Positions 29,414 to 39,312 of a stretch of 64,000 nucleotides of DNA are shown here, in pieces (position 1 is the first letter of the stretch; each line of letters starts with the position of its first letter). A program made the position numbers and the translations under genes. The stretch comes from Hydra vulgaris. Lineage: Eukaryota > Cnidaria > Hydrozoa > Anthoathecata > Hydridae. Below the pieces are notes generated by a model, which worked only from the letters and a program-made list of their open reading frames with translations, was not told the origin of the DNA and did no database searches. Where the stretch lies: contig NC_088921.1 of the NCBI RefSeq assembly GCF_038396675.1, forward strand, positions 33,789,001 to 33,853,000. Reading direction: 5' to 3'.

Positions 29414-30227
29414 ACGTAAATTAATTTTAGAGGTTGTTTGTATGTGTTGCTTATATTTCCTCTTTGATAATAGTTTTTATTTATACTTATTTTAAACTTG
29501 TTGTTAAAATTTGTAGAAAAGAAATAGTTGAATCGATATATAACAATCAAATACTGATAAATACTAAATTCAAAAACACCCATATTTTCATTTCATTCAT
29601 TAAAGTTTTAGCATGTTCACGCTTGTTTTTAGAATAATTAATTCTGCTAGCATATTTTTGCAGCCATCAAAACTTAAATGTTTCAAAGTTTTGATGGCTG
29701 AGTACTTGCCCATAAATTAGCCCAAAAAATATATTAGTTTAAGACTTTATTGACGTATGAAAGAACTCTATACATCTTAAAATGGTGAATATTATTTATC
29801 TATTCTAGATCAAAAGAAGCACTGTAGTAAATTACGTTTTTTTTTAAATATTTATTTCTTAGTTGTTGTTATGTCTTTTTCAAGTTTAATGCAGTACTTA
29901 CAGAAATGTGCGTTGGAACTCCCTATCTATAATCATGACACATTTTCAAGTTTGAAAATGTCAAAAAAACTTTTTTTTCTTTGACACTTTTGTATGAGTA
30001 AACTCTTTCGTGAAGAGGCATTTTACTTTCAACTACATACTCGACATAATAATTTTATCAGAGTCAAAATATAATCTGGAAGTGATGAAAAAACAAAATA
30101 ACATGTTTCGAATGTTATTTTTGAGTTTTGCAAAGCATTCGAAAATAAGTTCATTCTTTCAAGAGTTATATTTTAAGAAACTGTTTGAATAGCTAAATTC
30201 AAGCTACTCTATTTTTGATAAAATACT
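29414..30227. other. AT-rich stretch with a small hairpin
   Basis: CAGCCATCAAAACTT and its exact complement at 29661-29700 form a 15-bp stem with a 10-nt loop. No gene is recognised. Confidence 0.5.
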
Positions 30228-31990
30228 CTATGCCTCAGCTCTAGCAGTTTCTTTAAAACTTTTATCTTCGATAATATCTAGGAGTGATCTCAAATTAATT
30301 TTGTAACAGAGCTTTTTAAAATTTACTAAATCTTGCTCTTTATCTTGTTTTCGAAAGTTTGGTTTGACCATATAAGCTGAATTTCTTTTAAGAACTTTCC
30401 TTTGTTGAAATAAAATTGCAAATTTGTTGAACAAAATAATTTCTAGCTACTAAACGAACATCAGCTCTCGAAGATCTAACCAATTTTAAAGAATATCCTG
30501 CACAATAAAAATACTTTAAGTCTATAATCTGTTTTTTTGACAGATTATAGATGCTTTATTAATGTTGTATAATTAAGATATGCAAACTGAGAGGTTTACT
30601 CCGATATAATTCAAAAAATTTACAGTAGTTATGTTAGATTTGCACATATCTAAGAGCTACACAAAGTCGATTATAATGATATATGTTATAATGATATATG
30701 TTATAATGATATATGTTATAATGATATATGTTATAATGATATATGTTATAATGATATATGTTATAATGATATATGTTATAATGATATATGTTATAATGAT
30801 ATATGTTATAATGATGTATGTTATAATGATATATGTTATAATGATATATGTTATAATGACATATGTTATAATGATATATGTTATAATGATATATGTTATA
30901 ATGATATATGTTATAATGATATATGTTATAATGATATATGTTATAATGATATATGTTATAATGATATATGTTAGACGTAGAATCAACTGAAAAACTAAAA
31001 TGTTTTGAAACTTCTACATCTCTCACTATAGCTTTCAGAATACTTTTTCCCATCAGAGAAAGTGATTATTCACAAACGGCTCTTGTTGAATAAGTAGTTG
31101 TTCAAAAAACAATGTCGCCATAATTTTTAATGTGTTCCGAGAGAAACAGATCAAATTTTGCAATCAATTCAAAAAGTCCAAAACAGTTTCTATTGCTCTG
31201 TTTTCCAAACAACTTGTTTTATATAATCAAAAAAAATCTCTGTTCTCCTAACAACTTCAAAAAAAAAATGACTCTATTCTCTAAACAGCTTGTTAGAACT
31301 TATGAGTGCTAAATTTTTTTCAATTAAAGTACAATTTACAGTAATCACACGGTTTAAAACCATTCTCCAGTATTGTTATTCTTTTTTAGTTTGTTCTTCA
31401 AAATTTCTGTCCAATTTGTTGAGGCTACTTCAGACTAAATAAGCCTTTAAGTCTTTAGCAGAATTTTCCTGGCTTTTCAATAAAAAAACTGCAAGTCTTT
31501 TAATCCAGTTGTACCAAGACAAAAGTTAGAATTTTTCAGAGCTTTTCATTAAAGCAGAAAATATTTCCTTTTGCTGGCAAGTTGCTATCAACCACTCACA
31601 ATTGTTACTTAGTAGTCTGTGAACAACAATTTTGGACAAAAATGATTGTGATCCTGTTTCGATTCTTGAAATTCACCGTGCTTTTACTGAATATTTTTTG
31701 AACCTTAAATAATCCAAATAAAAAATCGCCGTTAGAGTTTCCATAAACCAACATCATATTTTTGTTGATATTGTACAATGTTCAACAAATGATTCATAAA
31801 CTTCTGGATGTATAAAATCTTGAATGACATTTTCAAAAGCTGGTTGTTCTGGTCAACAGAGTTTTTTATAAACTCTGCTTTTCTCCTACTTTGATAAAAA
31901 TCCATCAAGTTTTTTAAATTTTTTTAGCTTCTTTTTCTTTTTCCGCTTTTTTATTAGGGATCATCCATAAATATGTAACGCAAACTTTCA
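30228..31990 (-). pseudogene. hAT-like (ZMYM/DUF4371 type) transposase remnant
   Basis: Read from the right: a basic start (KKAEKEKEAKK, KKLDGFLSK) as in ZMYM-like hAT transposases, then broken frames. The DUF4371 box follows at 31053-30970 (GKSILKAIVRDVEVSKHFSFSVDST), and at 30660-30634 the next part of that box (LCVALRYVQ). The 15-bp minisatellite sits between these two, in frame. A last piece with FNKFAILFQQRKVL and NFKKLCYKINLRSLLD lies at 30434-30228. Many stops. The N-terminal and last blocks are assigned less firmly than the DUF4371 box. Confidence 0.6.
30671..30970. repeat. 15-bp minisatellite, 20 copies
   Basis: Unit TTATAATGATATATG repeated exactly 20 times over 300 bp, with single-base variants in two copies (GATGTATG, GACATATG). 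Because 15 is a multiple of three, all six frames stay periodic; on the minus strand it reads IYHYN in the frame of the surrounding transposase remnant. Confidence 0.98.
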
Positions 31991-32239
31991 CAATAAATAA
32001 AACAAAAAAGATCAAAAGGTTTTCCCTTGCAGAGTCTTAAGTAAAAAAAAAAAAAAAAATCAAAATAGCCCATTAAGTTTAATGAAAATAACAGAACAAC
32101 AACAACAACAAAAAGCAATATATTTACCAGAAATATAAATGTTTTACATTAGAATGTTATAAGTTATAAAAAATATATGTACAGTCTACATGCTGGATGG
32201 TTCAATCTCATATAGCTAGGCTAAATTGAGGAGAGCGAC

Positions 32240-33770
32240 CATGAACAAAACAAATAAATAAAATAAATAATACACTCACAGAGGTTGCAATTAGTCAACA
32301 TTCATAATTATATCTTATACATTTTCTATGGTGATATATTTTTAATCACCAGTGATACTACTGTTGTTTCTATTTATCTTGATGTAACAAGTAGTATTTT
32401 AATTTGGTTTTGAGGACTTTTTAATTTCTTAAAAGGGATTGATTTTAATTTATTTTGAATTTGATTCCAGTCCATTAACGCAGAGTATTTAAAGGAATGT
32501 TTACTGTAGGATTTTGTATTATATGTTTGCACACTCAGTACACCTCTACAAGAATTTCTTGAAAGTTGTCAGCTAATTGCACTGCGTAGAAGAAACCAGT
32601 TATTAAATATAGGAGGCAGCTTTTTGTATAGGCAACTGTTAATAAATAAACAGTTTTCAATTTTGATTATGTACTTGTAAAATTTGTAGTGCGTTAAAAG
32701 ATGTGAATGTACTTGAATTTTTTAGTAGATATTCAATACTCCTGATTGCTTTTTTCTGCATGATAAATATACAGTTTACAATACTTATGATTTGTAGTAT
32801 AATATGTCTTAGCTTTGACAGAATGGCATGGGATCTATTCAACTTATTGGATAAGTCGTTATAATGGTAAGTCCAGGCTAAGTTTTGGTCTAGCTTTATA
32901 CCCAAGTAGTTTACAAATTTTTTGCACCAAAGTTTTTTCTCATTAACTTAGTTTTGTGCTGCTGATCTGATTTTTTGTGACAACTTTTAAATAATATTAA
33001 ATCATTTTCTTTTTGGAGGTAAGGGAAATTTTGTTGGCATTTAGTCAGTTGCATAGTTTTTTAAAGTTATAGTTAACATATTTGTTGATTTTTTTAATAG
33101 ACTTATTAAGATAGAGAAGGTATGTGTCATCTGCAAAGTGTTGGACTCTGTTGAGTTTTAAAGCTTTATTCATGTCATTTATATAAATAAGAAACAGCAA
33201 AGGGTCAAGGACAGATCCCCGAGGAACACCTACTATGATATTGTTCAGGTCTGAGCTCATCCCACTAATGGATGCTAATTGAGTTTTATTAGGAAGGAAA
33301 GATTTGAACCAAGAGTTTGAAACTCCCCTAATACAATAGTAGGATGGCTTATAAAGTAAAATGTCAACATATACAGTGTCAAATGCCTTTTGAAGGTCGA
33401 TAAAAATGCCACATCCAACATTCCTTCATCCAGAGAATCTTTAATTTTTTTCTGTTAGACTTAGTAAATCAAATAATGTAGAGTAGTTTGTTCGAAAACC
33501 AAATTGTAATTCAAAAAACAGTTTATTTTCATTAAAGAATTCAAATAAGCGGTTAAACATTAGCCTTTCAAGAATTTTATCAATGTCGGAGAGGAGGGAA
33601 ATTGGTCTATAGTTTGACATTATTAGTTTTGAATCAGTTTTAAAAATTGGTATAACTTTGGCAGTTTTTGAGTTTTCTGGGAAAATACCACTTGAGAACA
33701 AGATATTGAAAATGTTATTAAGATTTTTTGAAAATTCCGTTTTTGATAGTCGATAGCCGCGTAAAAGAGC
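32240..33770 (-). pseudogene. 5'-truncated LINE (reverse transcriptase and C-terminal part)
   Basis: Reverse transcriptase blocks in order from the right: SGIFPENSKTAKVIPIFK, NYRPISLLSDIDKILERLMF, QFGFRTNYST, then VPRGSVLDPLLFLIYINDM and HFADDTYLLY (FADD in place of YADD). GIKLDQNLAWTYHYNDLSNK follows, then a broken C-terminal domain in other frames to about 32380. Stops and frameshifts separate the blocks, and the endonuclease is absent. The class is Jockey/CR1-like. It ends in an A/T-rich tail. Confidence 0.85.
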
Positions 33771-34178
33771 CTAACATCTCCTACTTCTGTTTTTTATTAT
33801 TCTATATTTTTATTTTGCGTGGCGTAACTTACGGACGATTCCTTTTACAAAATTATTGATATAGCAAAGACACACTTTATTTATCTTTAATTTGATAAAA
33901 TAAAAATAGATTAAAAAACAAAGATAATAAAAGTATTATTTAAAAAAAAAGATGTTTATAAAAACCTTAGCAAATTACATCATTTTTTGAACCTATTTAG
34001 TGGCTCCCGAAAATCGTATGGTTCTTGCGCGGCCAATTTAGCCATAAGGTAAATCACTGCTTATAGACAGTCATCTGGTGGTTTCAAAAAATTTTAAGTT
34101 TATTTAATTTTTTTAATTTATTTAAGGTTTTATTCAAAAAAATTTAAACATGCATACATAGTTGTGGGCACTAGATTA
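33771..34178. other. AT-rich spacer
   Basis: No gene or repeat recognised. Confidence 0.5.
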
Positions 34179-34375
34179 GTGCGACAGTGCGCAGTGATTA
34201 GAGCGCTTGCTTTTGAAGCAGGAGATCCACGTTCGAAACGTAATAAGGGCATATTATCGCTTCACGGTAAGGAAGGAGGCGTAAACTTCCTAGTTTAATG
34301 CACTTCCGCGGTGCTCTGTAACAAGACTGTTAGGTCTTCTTGGGACACATAAATAACAAAATAAAGAAAAATAAT
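34179..34375 (+). mobile_element. tRNA-derived SINE (family A)
   Basis: The head has an A box (GCGCAGTGATTAGAGCGC), the loop CTTGCTTTTGAAGCAGG and a B-box-like ACGTTCGAAACG. The family body follows (GGTAAGGAAGGAGGCG, ACTTCCGCGGTGCTCTG, TTAGGTCTTCTTGGG), with an A-rich tail. The best-preserved plus-strand copy here. Confidence 0.8.
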
Positions 34376-34426
34376 ATTAATAAAGAAAAAAAAGAAACAT
34401 ACAAGAAATAAATAAACAGATATTGG

Positions 34427-34469
34427 TTGGGATTTTAAATTTTACTTGTAGTAAAAGTTAAAATCCCAA
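34427..34469. repeat. 20-bp palindrome
   Basis: TTGGGATTTTAAATTTTACT and its complement with one mismatch around a 3-nt loop. Confidence 0.85.
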
Positions 34470-34479
34470 ATATACACGT

Positions 34480-35700
34480 TAAGGTGAGTTTCCACTTATC
34501 CGTTTTTTTACGGGAAAAGGAAGGGGAAAATAATCATGTGGGCATGCGTAGTATAAATTTTAGTATGTCCGAAGAAAAACTATCCATGCCCACGTGATCG
34601 TTTTTTCCTTCCCCATCCTGCTTTCTTAGTTGCTTGTATTCATCTCACTCTTGCATTTTTACACTTAATGCAGTGAAACAAATACTGAAATTAGAGAAAG
34701 ATGGTAAAGTTAATTTAACAACAATGTATACTGGAGAGGAAGCATTAGCTTTGACCATGGGGGCATTCTTAGTAAAACTGATTACCAAACAACTTGCATT
34801 GGAGCAGTTTTTTAATGGGGACAAATTAATTATTAAGCCTTAGTTGCCTTAGAGCCTTATGACCCCTTGACCATACCACATACTATAAAGGATTCTGCAA
34901 AATCCATCCTTGTCTATACACAAAGTAAGATTTGAAGTGTCAACTAGCAAATCATTATACAAAAAAGAACAAAGGACGAGATAAGTATCAGTTGCGTAGA
35001 TGAACAACCATTTTTTCTATTTTATATTGTCCCAATTAAACTTTATATTAAATAATCGGCGAATTACTCTGGACTAATGAAAAATCTTTCTCTGCACTTT
35101 ACTGCAGTCCAGTACAATTTTAATATGCAACAGAAAGTGTTGAGGTTATTACACAAGAATGTTTAATTAAGAATTTATTTAATAGGAATAAATACTTAAT
35201 AAATAAGAGTTTATTTAATAAGAGTTACCTTAAATAATTCGAAACTAATGTTTTTAACTTCATTATTCTCAAAGATAAGCAAGAATGTACAACGATTGAT
35301 GGAAAAGTAATCACAGTAATCTTGACTTTCAGTAGCTCTTCAAGTATCTAGTACTTGTGGACTGACCTATTTGAATATTATAAGTAAAGACATTAAAAAT
35401 AAAAGAGAATGCTATAAAAGAGAATTTTCAAGAAAAGTCACTAAATAAGAAGTTCTGCGAAGATTTTTGTGCAGTTTAGATCCACTTGCTAGCTCTCTAA
35501 GAAGGAGTTTGAGATGTATTAGCTTGAGCTGGACAAAGATTGTATTTAACTTTTGTTGTAATTTTTTTAATTTTTTTGTTTTTGTTTTAAAAAAAGGTCT
35601 ATCATGTAACAGGCATTTTAACTAATTAGTGATTTGAATCTGTAAAATTTGTTTCTGAAAAAAACCAAAAGTTTTGTCTGAAATCACTAACGTCCATACG
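34480..35700. other. Region with a possible element end and an unrecognised short ORF
   Basis: GGAAGGGGAAAATAATCATG near 34524 is mirrored by CATGCCCACGTGATCG-type sequence ending TTCCTTCCCC near 34613, about 90 bp end to end. A 69-codon frame follows at 34634-34843 (+) with ILKLEKDGKVNLTTMYTGEE, which I do not recognise. The rest is AT-rich. Confidence 0.35.
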
Positions 35701-35710
35701 CTACACACCC

Positions 35711-35747
35711 ACACCCTAAACGCCTTATATTACGGTGTTTAGGGTGT
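35711..35747. repeat. Hairpin built from telomere-like words
   Basis: ACACCCTAAAC paired with GTTTAGGGTGT around a 15-nt loop. Confidence 0.75.
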
Positions 35748-35940
35748 TTGTATCTGCGAAAAAAAAAAAAAAAGTTATGATGACAAGTATCGCTGAAAAA
35801 ATTTCAATTTGAAATTTTTAAAAATAAAGGAGTTATGATTTTTTGCCCATTTAATGCTGATCTCAGCACAATGTATTATTGAGAGTAATATTCTTCACAG
35901 AAATGTTTAGAAAGCTTTTACACAAAAACGGTCCGCGATA

Positions 35941-36021
35941 CTGAATTAAATAAGGATTGCAGTTTTGGATAAGATTTTGTACCAAAATCTTATTCAAAAC
36001 TGCAATCCTTATTTAATTCAG
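35941..36021. repeat. 81-bp near-perfect hairpin (39-bp arms)
   Basis: CTGAATTAAATAAGGATTGC and onward for 39 bp is mirrored with a single mismatch around a 3-nt loop. Confidence 0.92.
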
Positions 36022-37531
36022 AATGTACCCAATTTAATTAAAAATGTACCCATAGCAACCTTAAATAATCCCTAACTAAGATTAATACGATAAAAAAAAT
36101 AATTTGTTGCGTTTAAAATACGGGGGTATGTTGAGATTTAAAACAATAAATCGTAAATTTTGGTTATTATTTTTATTTAAAAGCTTTAAATTTTCTAATC
36201 TTTTTTTATAGCTTATTTTAGTTTAATTCTTCAAAAAATGCTAAATGCGTTGATCTAACATTTGATCATTTTTCAATACATCTGTTCTTTAATCTATTTT
36301 AATTTCATAAAAAATTCTTTTATCTTTTTATTAAAAGATAACGATAAACACCTAATTTTGATAACATTTCAATGTTGTTAGTTACTGCAGCTTCAAATGT
36401 TCTAGATGTTTTTGCTTTTAAATAATTCATATTATTAGTCGCAACAATAAATTTAATCTTTTAACAAAAGGGTAAGATTTTTTCTGCATTTTTATTTTTA
36501 TTTTTTATTTTTTTTTAGTATGTGTACAATATTATATTTAATCTTTTGATGAATAGTTAAGATTTTCCTTCTTTTTAACTAATGAAAACAGCACAGTACT
36601 AAAAGAAATATATTTGTAAAACACATAACATCTCAGTTATAAAAGTATGTTATATATAATATATTGAATAAACTTGATCAATGAAAATAATAAATTAAAA
36701 ATATTGAAATAAATACAAATAAAATGCTAAGCAAACAAAGAAAAAATTCAACACTATCACGCGTATAAATTTATAAAAACTATATACATTTTCGTCTAAA
36801 ATATATAATCTATACTCAAATCATTAATAATTATTTGTTATCTAAGGTTATTAGGTATTTTGTTATCAATTGGGACAGCATCGATCTCCTCCGCCAATCA
36901 CCAATAATCAAAACATTTTCAATAAAAGTTGTCAAATCAAATCGATAACAAATAACTTCAACTTTCCATGGTTGATGATAAATTTATTGATAATCATGAT
37001 TGTTGAATAAAGATATTTATCAAAATCTGATTTAAAGATGAAATTAAAAAGTAACTTCAACTTTCCTCTAAAGTTTGTAAAAAAAGTTTATCGCGTCTAG
37101 CTTACGAGAAACACCGTTCTTTTTGTTTGTTGGTTCTAAACACTGTGGTTTGTTATGCATTGTAAAGTTGTTGTGATTTTTATAAAGGTTTATAATGCTA
37201 GCGTGAGAACATAGATCTAGCTCATTTTATAAAACGATAAATCTAAATATAATATTTTTGTTAATTATTATTTTTTAACTATAACTAGTAACTTGTCATT
37301 CCACATAACTTCCATTATTAAATTAAATTCTTTAGACAAAGATCTTAAGTCTTTTGTTTGAAGTCTTTTTTTTTACAAAACTATTGCCTATTTTATAGAA
37401 GTTACATACCATAACAAATTAATTTATATTGCACCATATCGAGTTAATTAATGATCAGTGCTTTGTTTTTGAAAAGTTAAAAACTTCAGGACCTACGATG
37501 GTATAAATTTTTGTTATTTCTTAGCTTAGAT
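36022..37531. other. AT-rich 5' flank of the first PAQR gene
   Basis: No exon recognised. An acceptor-like TTTGTTATTTCTTAG ends at 37524, seven bases before the start codon, hinting at a 5' UTR intron or spliced-leader addition. Confidence 0.4.
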
Positions 37532-38512
37532 ATGGAAACAAGCAAAAAAAAAACAGCTGATTCAAAATTTAATTTAAGAAGAGAGGAAATTCCACCAGAA
37601 TTTCATGATCCGTTTATCATCAGAGGATATCGAAGACCATATTTATCATTTAAAGACTGCCTAAAGAGTTCGGTTGTGTTTTCGTGCAATGAATCCTTTA
37701 ACATTTTGTCTCATTTCTTCTCTTTTCTATTCTTTATAACAATATTTATTTCATATTTTAAAACAGAATTGGATATAACCGATGTTAAAACATGGCCTTT
37801 AGCGCTCAACGTTATTGGAAATATAGGGTTTAGTTTTATGAGTACAACAGCACATACTTTAAACTCGATGTCAATTGAAGCAAGACACAAATGTTTTTAT
37901 CTAGACTACGCAGCAATATCAATTTATACGTATTGTTCGGGACAAGCTACATTCTACTATTCAAGAGCTTTATTTTCAGAAAAAGAATTTTTTAAAAACT
38001 CATATTATTTTAATATTGGAGCAATGTTTATTTCGATTATGTCTACCTTATTAAATTGTTTATCAAGAAGAAAATGGCATTCTTCAAAATACGTTATACG
38101 AACAATGGCATACGTAACAGCTTATGTATGGAACTGTGTTCCATACATTTATCGATTAATGATATGTAACAATCCTTTAGATTGCAACAAAAGTGGATTA
38201 TATTTATCTCTGCTGAGCGCGCTGACCTTATTAGGAGCAGGAGTATTAAATATTACAAAGTTTCCTGAACGTTTTTATCCTGGTAAGTTTGATTGTTGTG
38301 GGCAAAGTCATAACTTAATGCATGTTTTAGTAACATTGGGATGCTTTTTTCAACTAGAGTTTGTTAAGCACGAAATGTTGCGCGGAATTTCACAAGGGTT
38401 TAACTACGAAAGTTCTTTACACCTGACAATATTTACCGTTTTTGTTAGCTTGCTAATAGCAGCAGTGGTCCCTGCCAATGATGACAAAGATATAAACTAT
38501 AAAAAAAAATAA
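37532..38512 (+). CDS. PAQR-family seven-transmembrane receptor, membrane progestin receptor-like (326 aa)
   Basis: Starts at the first ATG (METSKKK); the open frame extends seven codons further up but without a Met. Residues 25-36 (FHDPFIIRGYRR) match the conserved entry of membrane progestin receptors. NESFNILSH at 53-61, a Ser/His site (STTAH, His108), Asp125 in CFYLDYAAIS, and GKFDCCGQSHNLMH (His260 and His264) give the His/Asp/His/His set that binds zinc in PAQR proteins. About seven hydrophobic segments lie between residues 45 and 312. It is expected at the plasma or an internal membrane; ligand unknown. Full length for the family and single-exon. Its closest relative here is at 55313-56299. 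An alternative adiponectin-receptor identity is less likely, given the N-terminal motif. Confidence 0.92.
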   Translation: METSKKKTADSKFNLRREEIPPEFHDPFIIRGYRRPYLSFKDCLKSSVVFSCNESFNILSHFFSFLFFITIFISYFKTELDITDVKTWPLALNVIGNIGFSFMSTTAHTLNSMSIEARHKCFYLDYAAISIYTYCSGQATFYYSRALFSEKEFFKNSYYFNIGAMFISIMSTLLNCLSRRKWHSSKYVIRTMAYVTAYVWNCVPYIYRLMICNNPLDCNKSGLYLSLLSALTLLGAGVLNITKFPERFYPGKFDCCGQSHNLMHVLVTLGCFFQLEFVKHEMLRGISQGFNYESSLHLTIFTVFVSLLIAAVVPANDDKDINYKKK

Positions 38513-38569
38513 GTAAACATTAACTACCTTTGTTAAACAAAAGTTAATCAATTAATGTTAGTTTAAAGC

Positions 38570-38575
38570 AATAAA
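38570..38575 (+). promoter_or_regulatory. Candidate polyadenylation signal of the first PAQR gene
   Basis: AATAAA 58 nt after the stop; others follow at once in this AT-rich tail. Confidence 0.45.
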
Positions 38576-39312
38576 AAATAGAATAAATAAATAAAAATAA
38601 TATTAGATAAAATATAGTGTTATAAATGAAATAAGGTGAAAGATGTAAAACAAGACTAGAATGCTTTGTTAGAGTTGTTTCTAAAACACAAATTATTTAT
38701 GAGAATAAATAAAAAATATCTCTCATAGAGAATGATGAAACTGATAACAGCAAAAGTTTGCAAAAAATCATTATTGTTTATTTACTCATTATTCGAATGC
38801 TAGCTAAACATACTTTAAAGACTCAAATTAGTTTGACATTTGATTTTGCGAATTTCGCGAATAGAAGATAAGCTAAGATACTGCTATTCAAGAAACTGTT
38901 TTCCTATTTCTTCAATTATCTTATTAAGCAAAATATTACTTAATATAAGTAGATTAAGTTATATATTAAAGCATATATGTCAATTATATCAACGGAATAT
39001 CGAGGAATTCATTAAAGGCATTTATTTTATTTGAATTAAAAATTTATACTTAATAGCTCACACTTTAAATGTTCAGATATTATTTGTTTTTAAACTTTTT
39101 TTTTAAAGTTTTTTACTTATCGTTCATAATATTTTGTTTGTCAATTTTTTTTTTAATCTTTTTTTTTCATATTTTAATCACATGAGATTAGAATTAGATC
39201 ACTTATCATAGATGCTTTTTTGCTATCTGATTTTTTCACGAAACATCATATATAATTATCATCATATATAATGGCATAAAATTGAATTTGTTCCTTAGTT
39301 CAACGTTAGTGT
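38576..39312. other. AT-rich spacer
   Basis: A 64-codon open frame at 38840-39034 is Ile/Leu-rich and resembles nothing known; probably chance. Confidence 0.45.

Noticed and set aside
30631-30990. A 119-codon repeat protein (MIYVI)n on the plus strand, or a CRISPR-like array
   Set aside because: The 15-bp unit has no spacers, so it is not CRISPR. The plus frame is a by-product of a period divisible by three; only the minus frame matches a flanking protein.
37511-37531. Upstream extension of the first PAQR gene by seven codons
   Set aside because: It begins with TTG, overlaps an acceptor-like sequence and lacks any counterpart in the paralogue; the ATG at 37532 is used instead.
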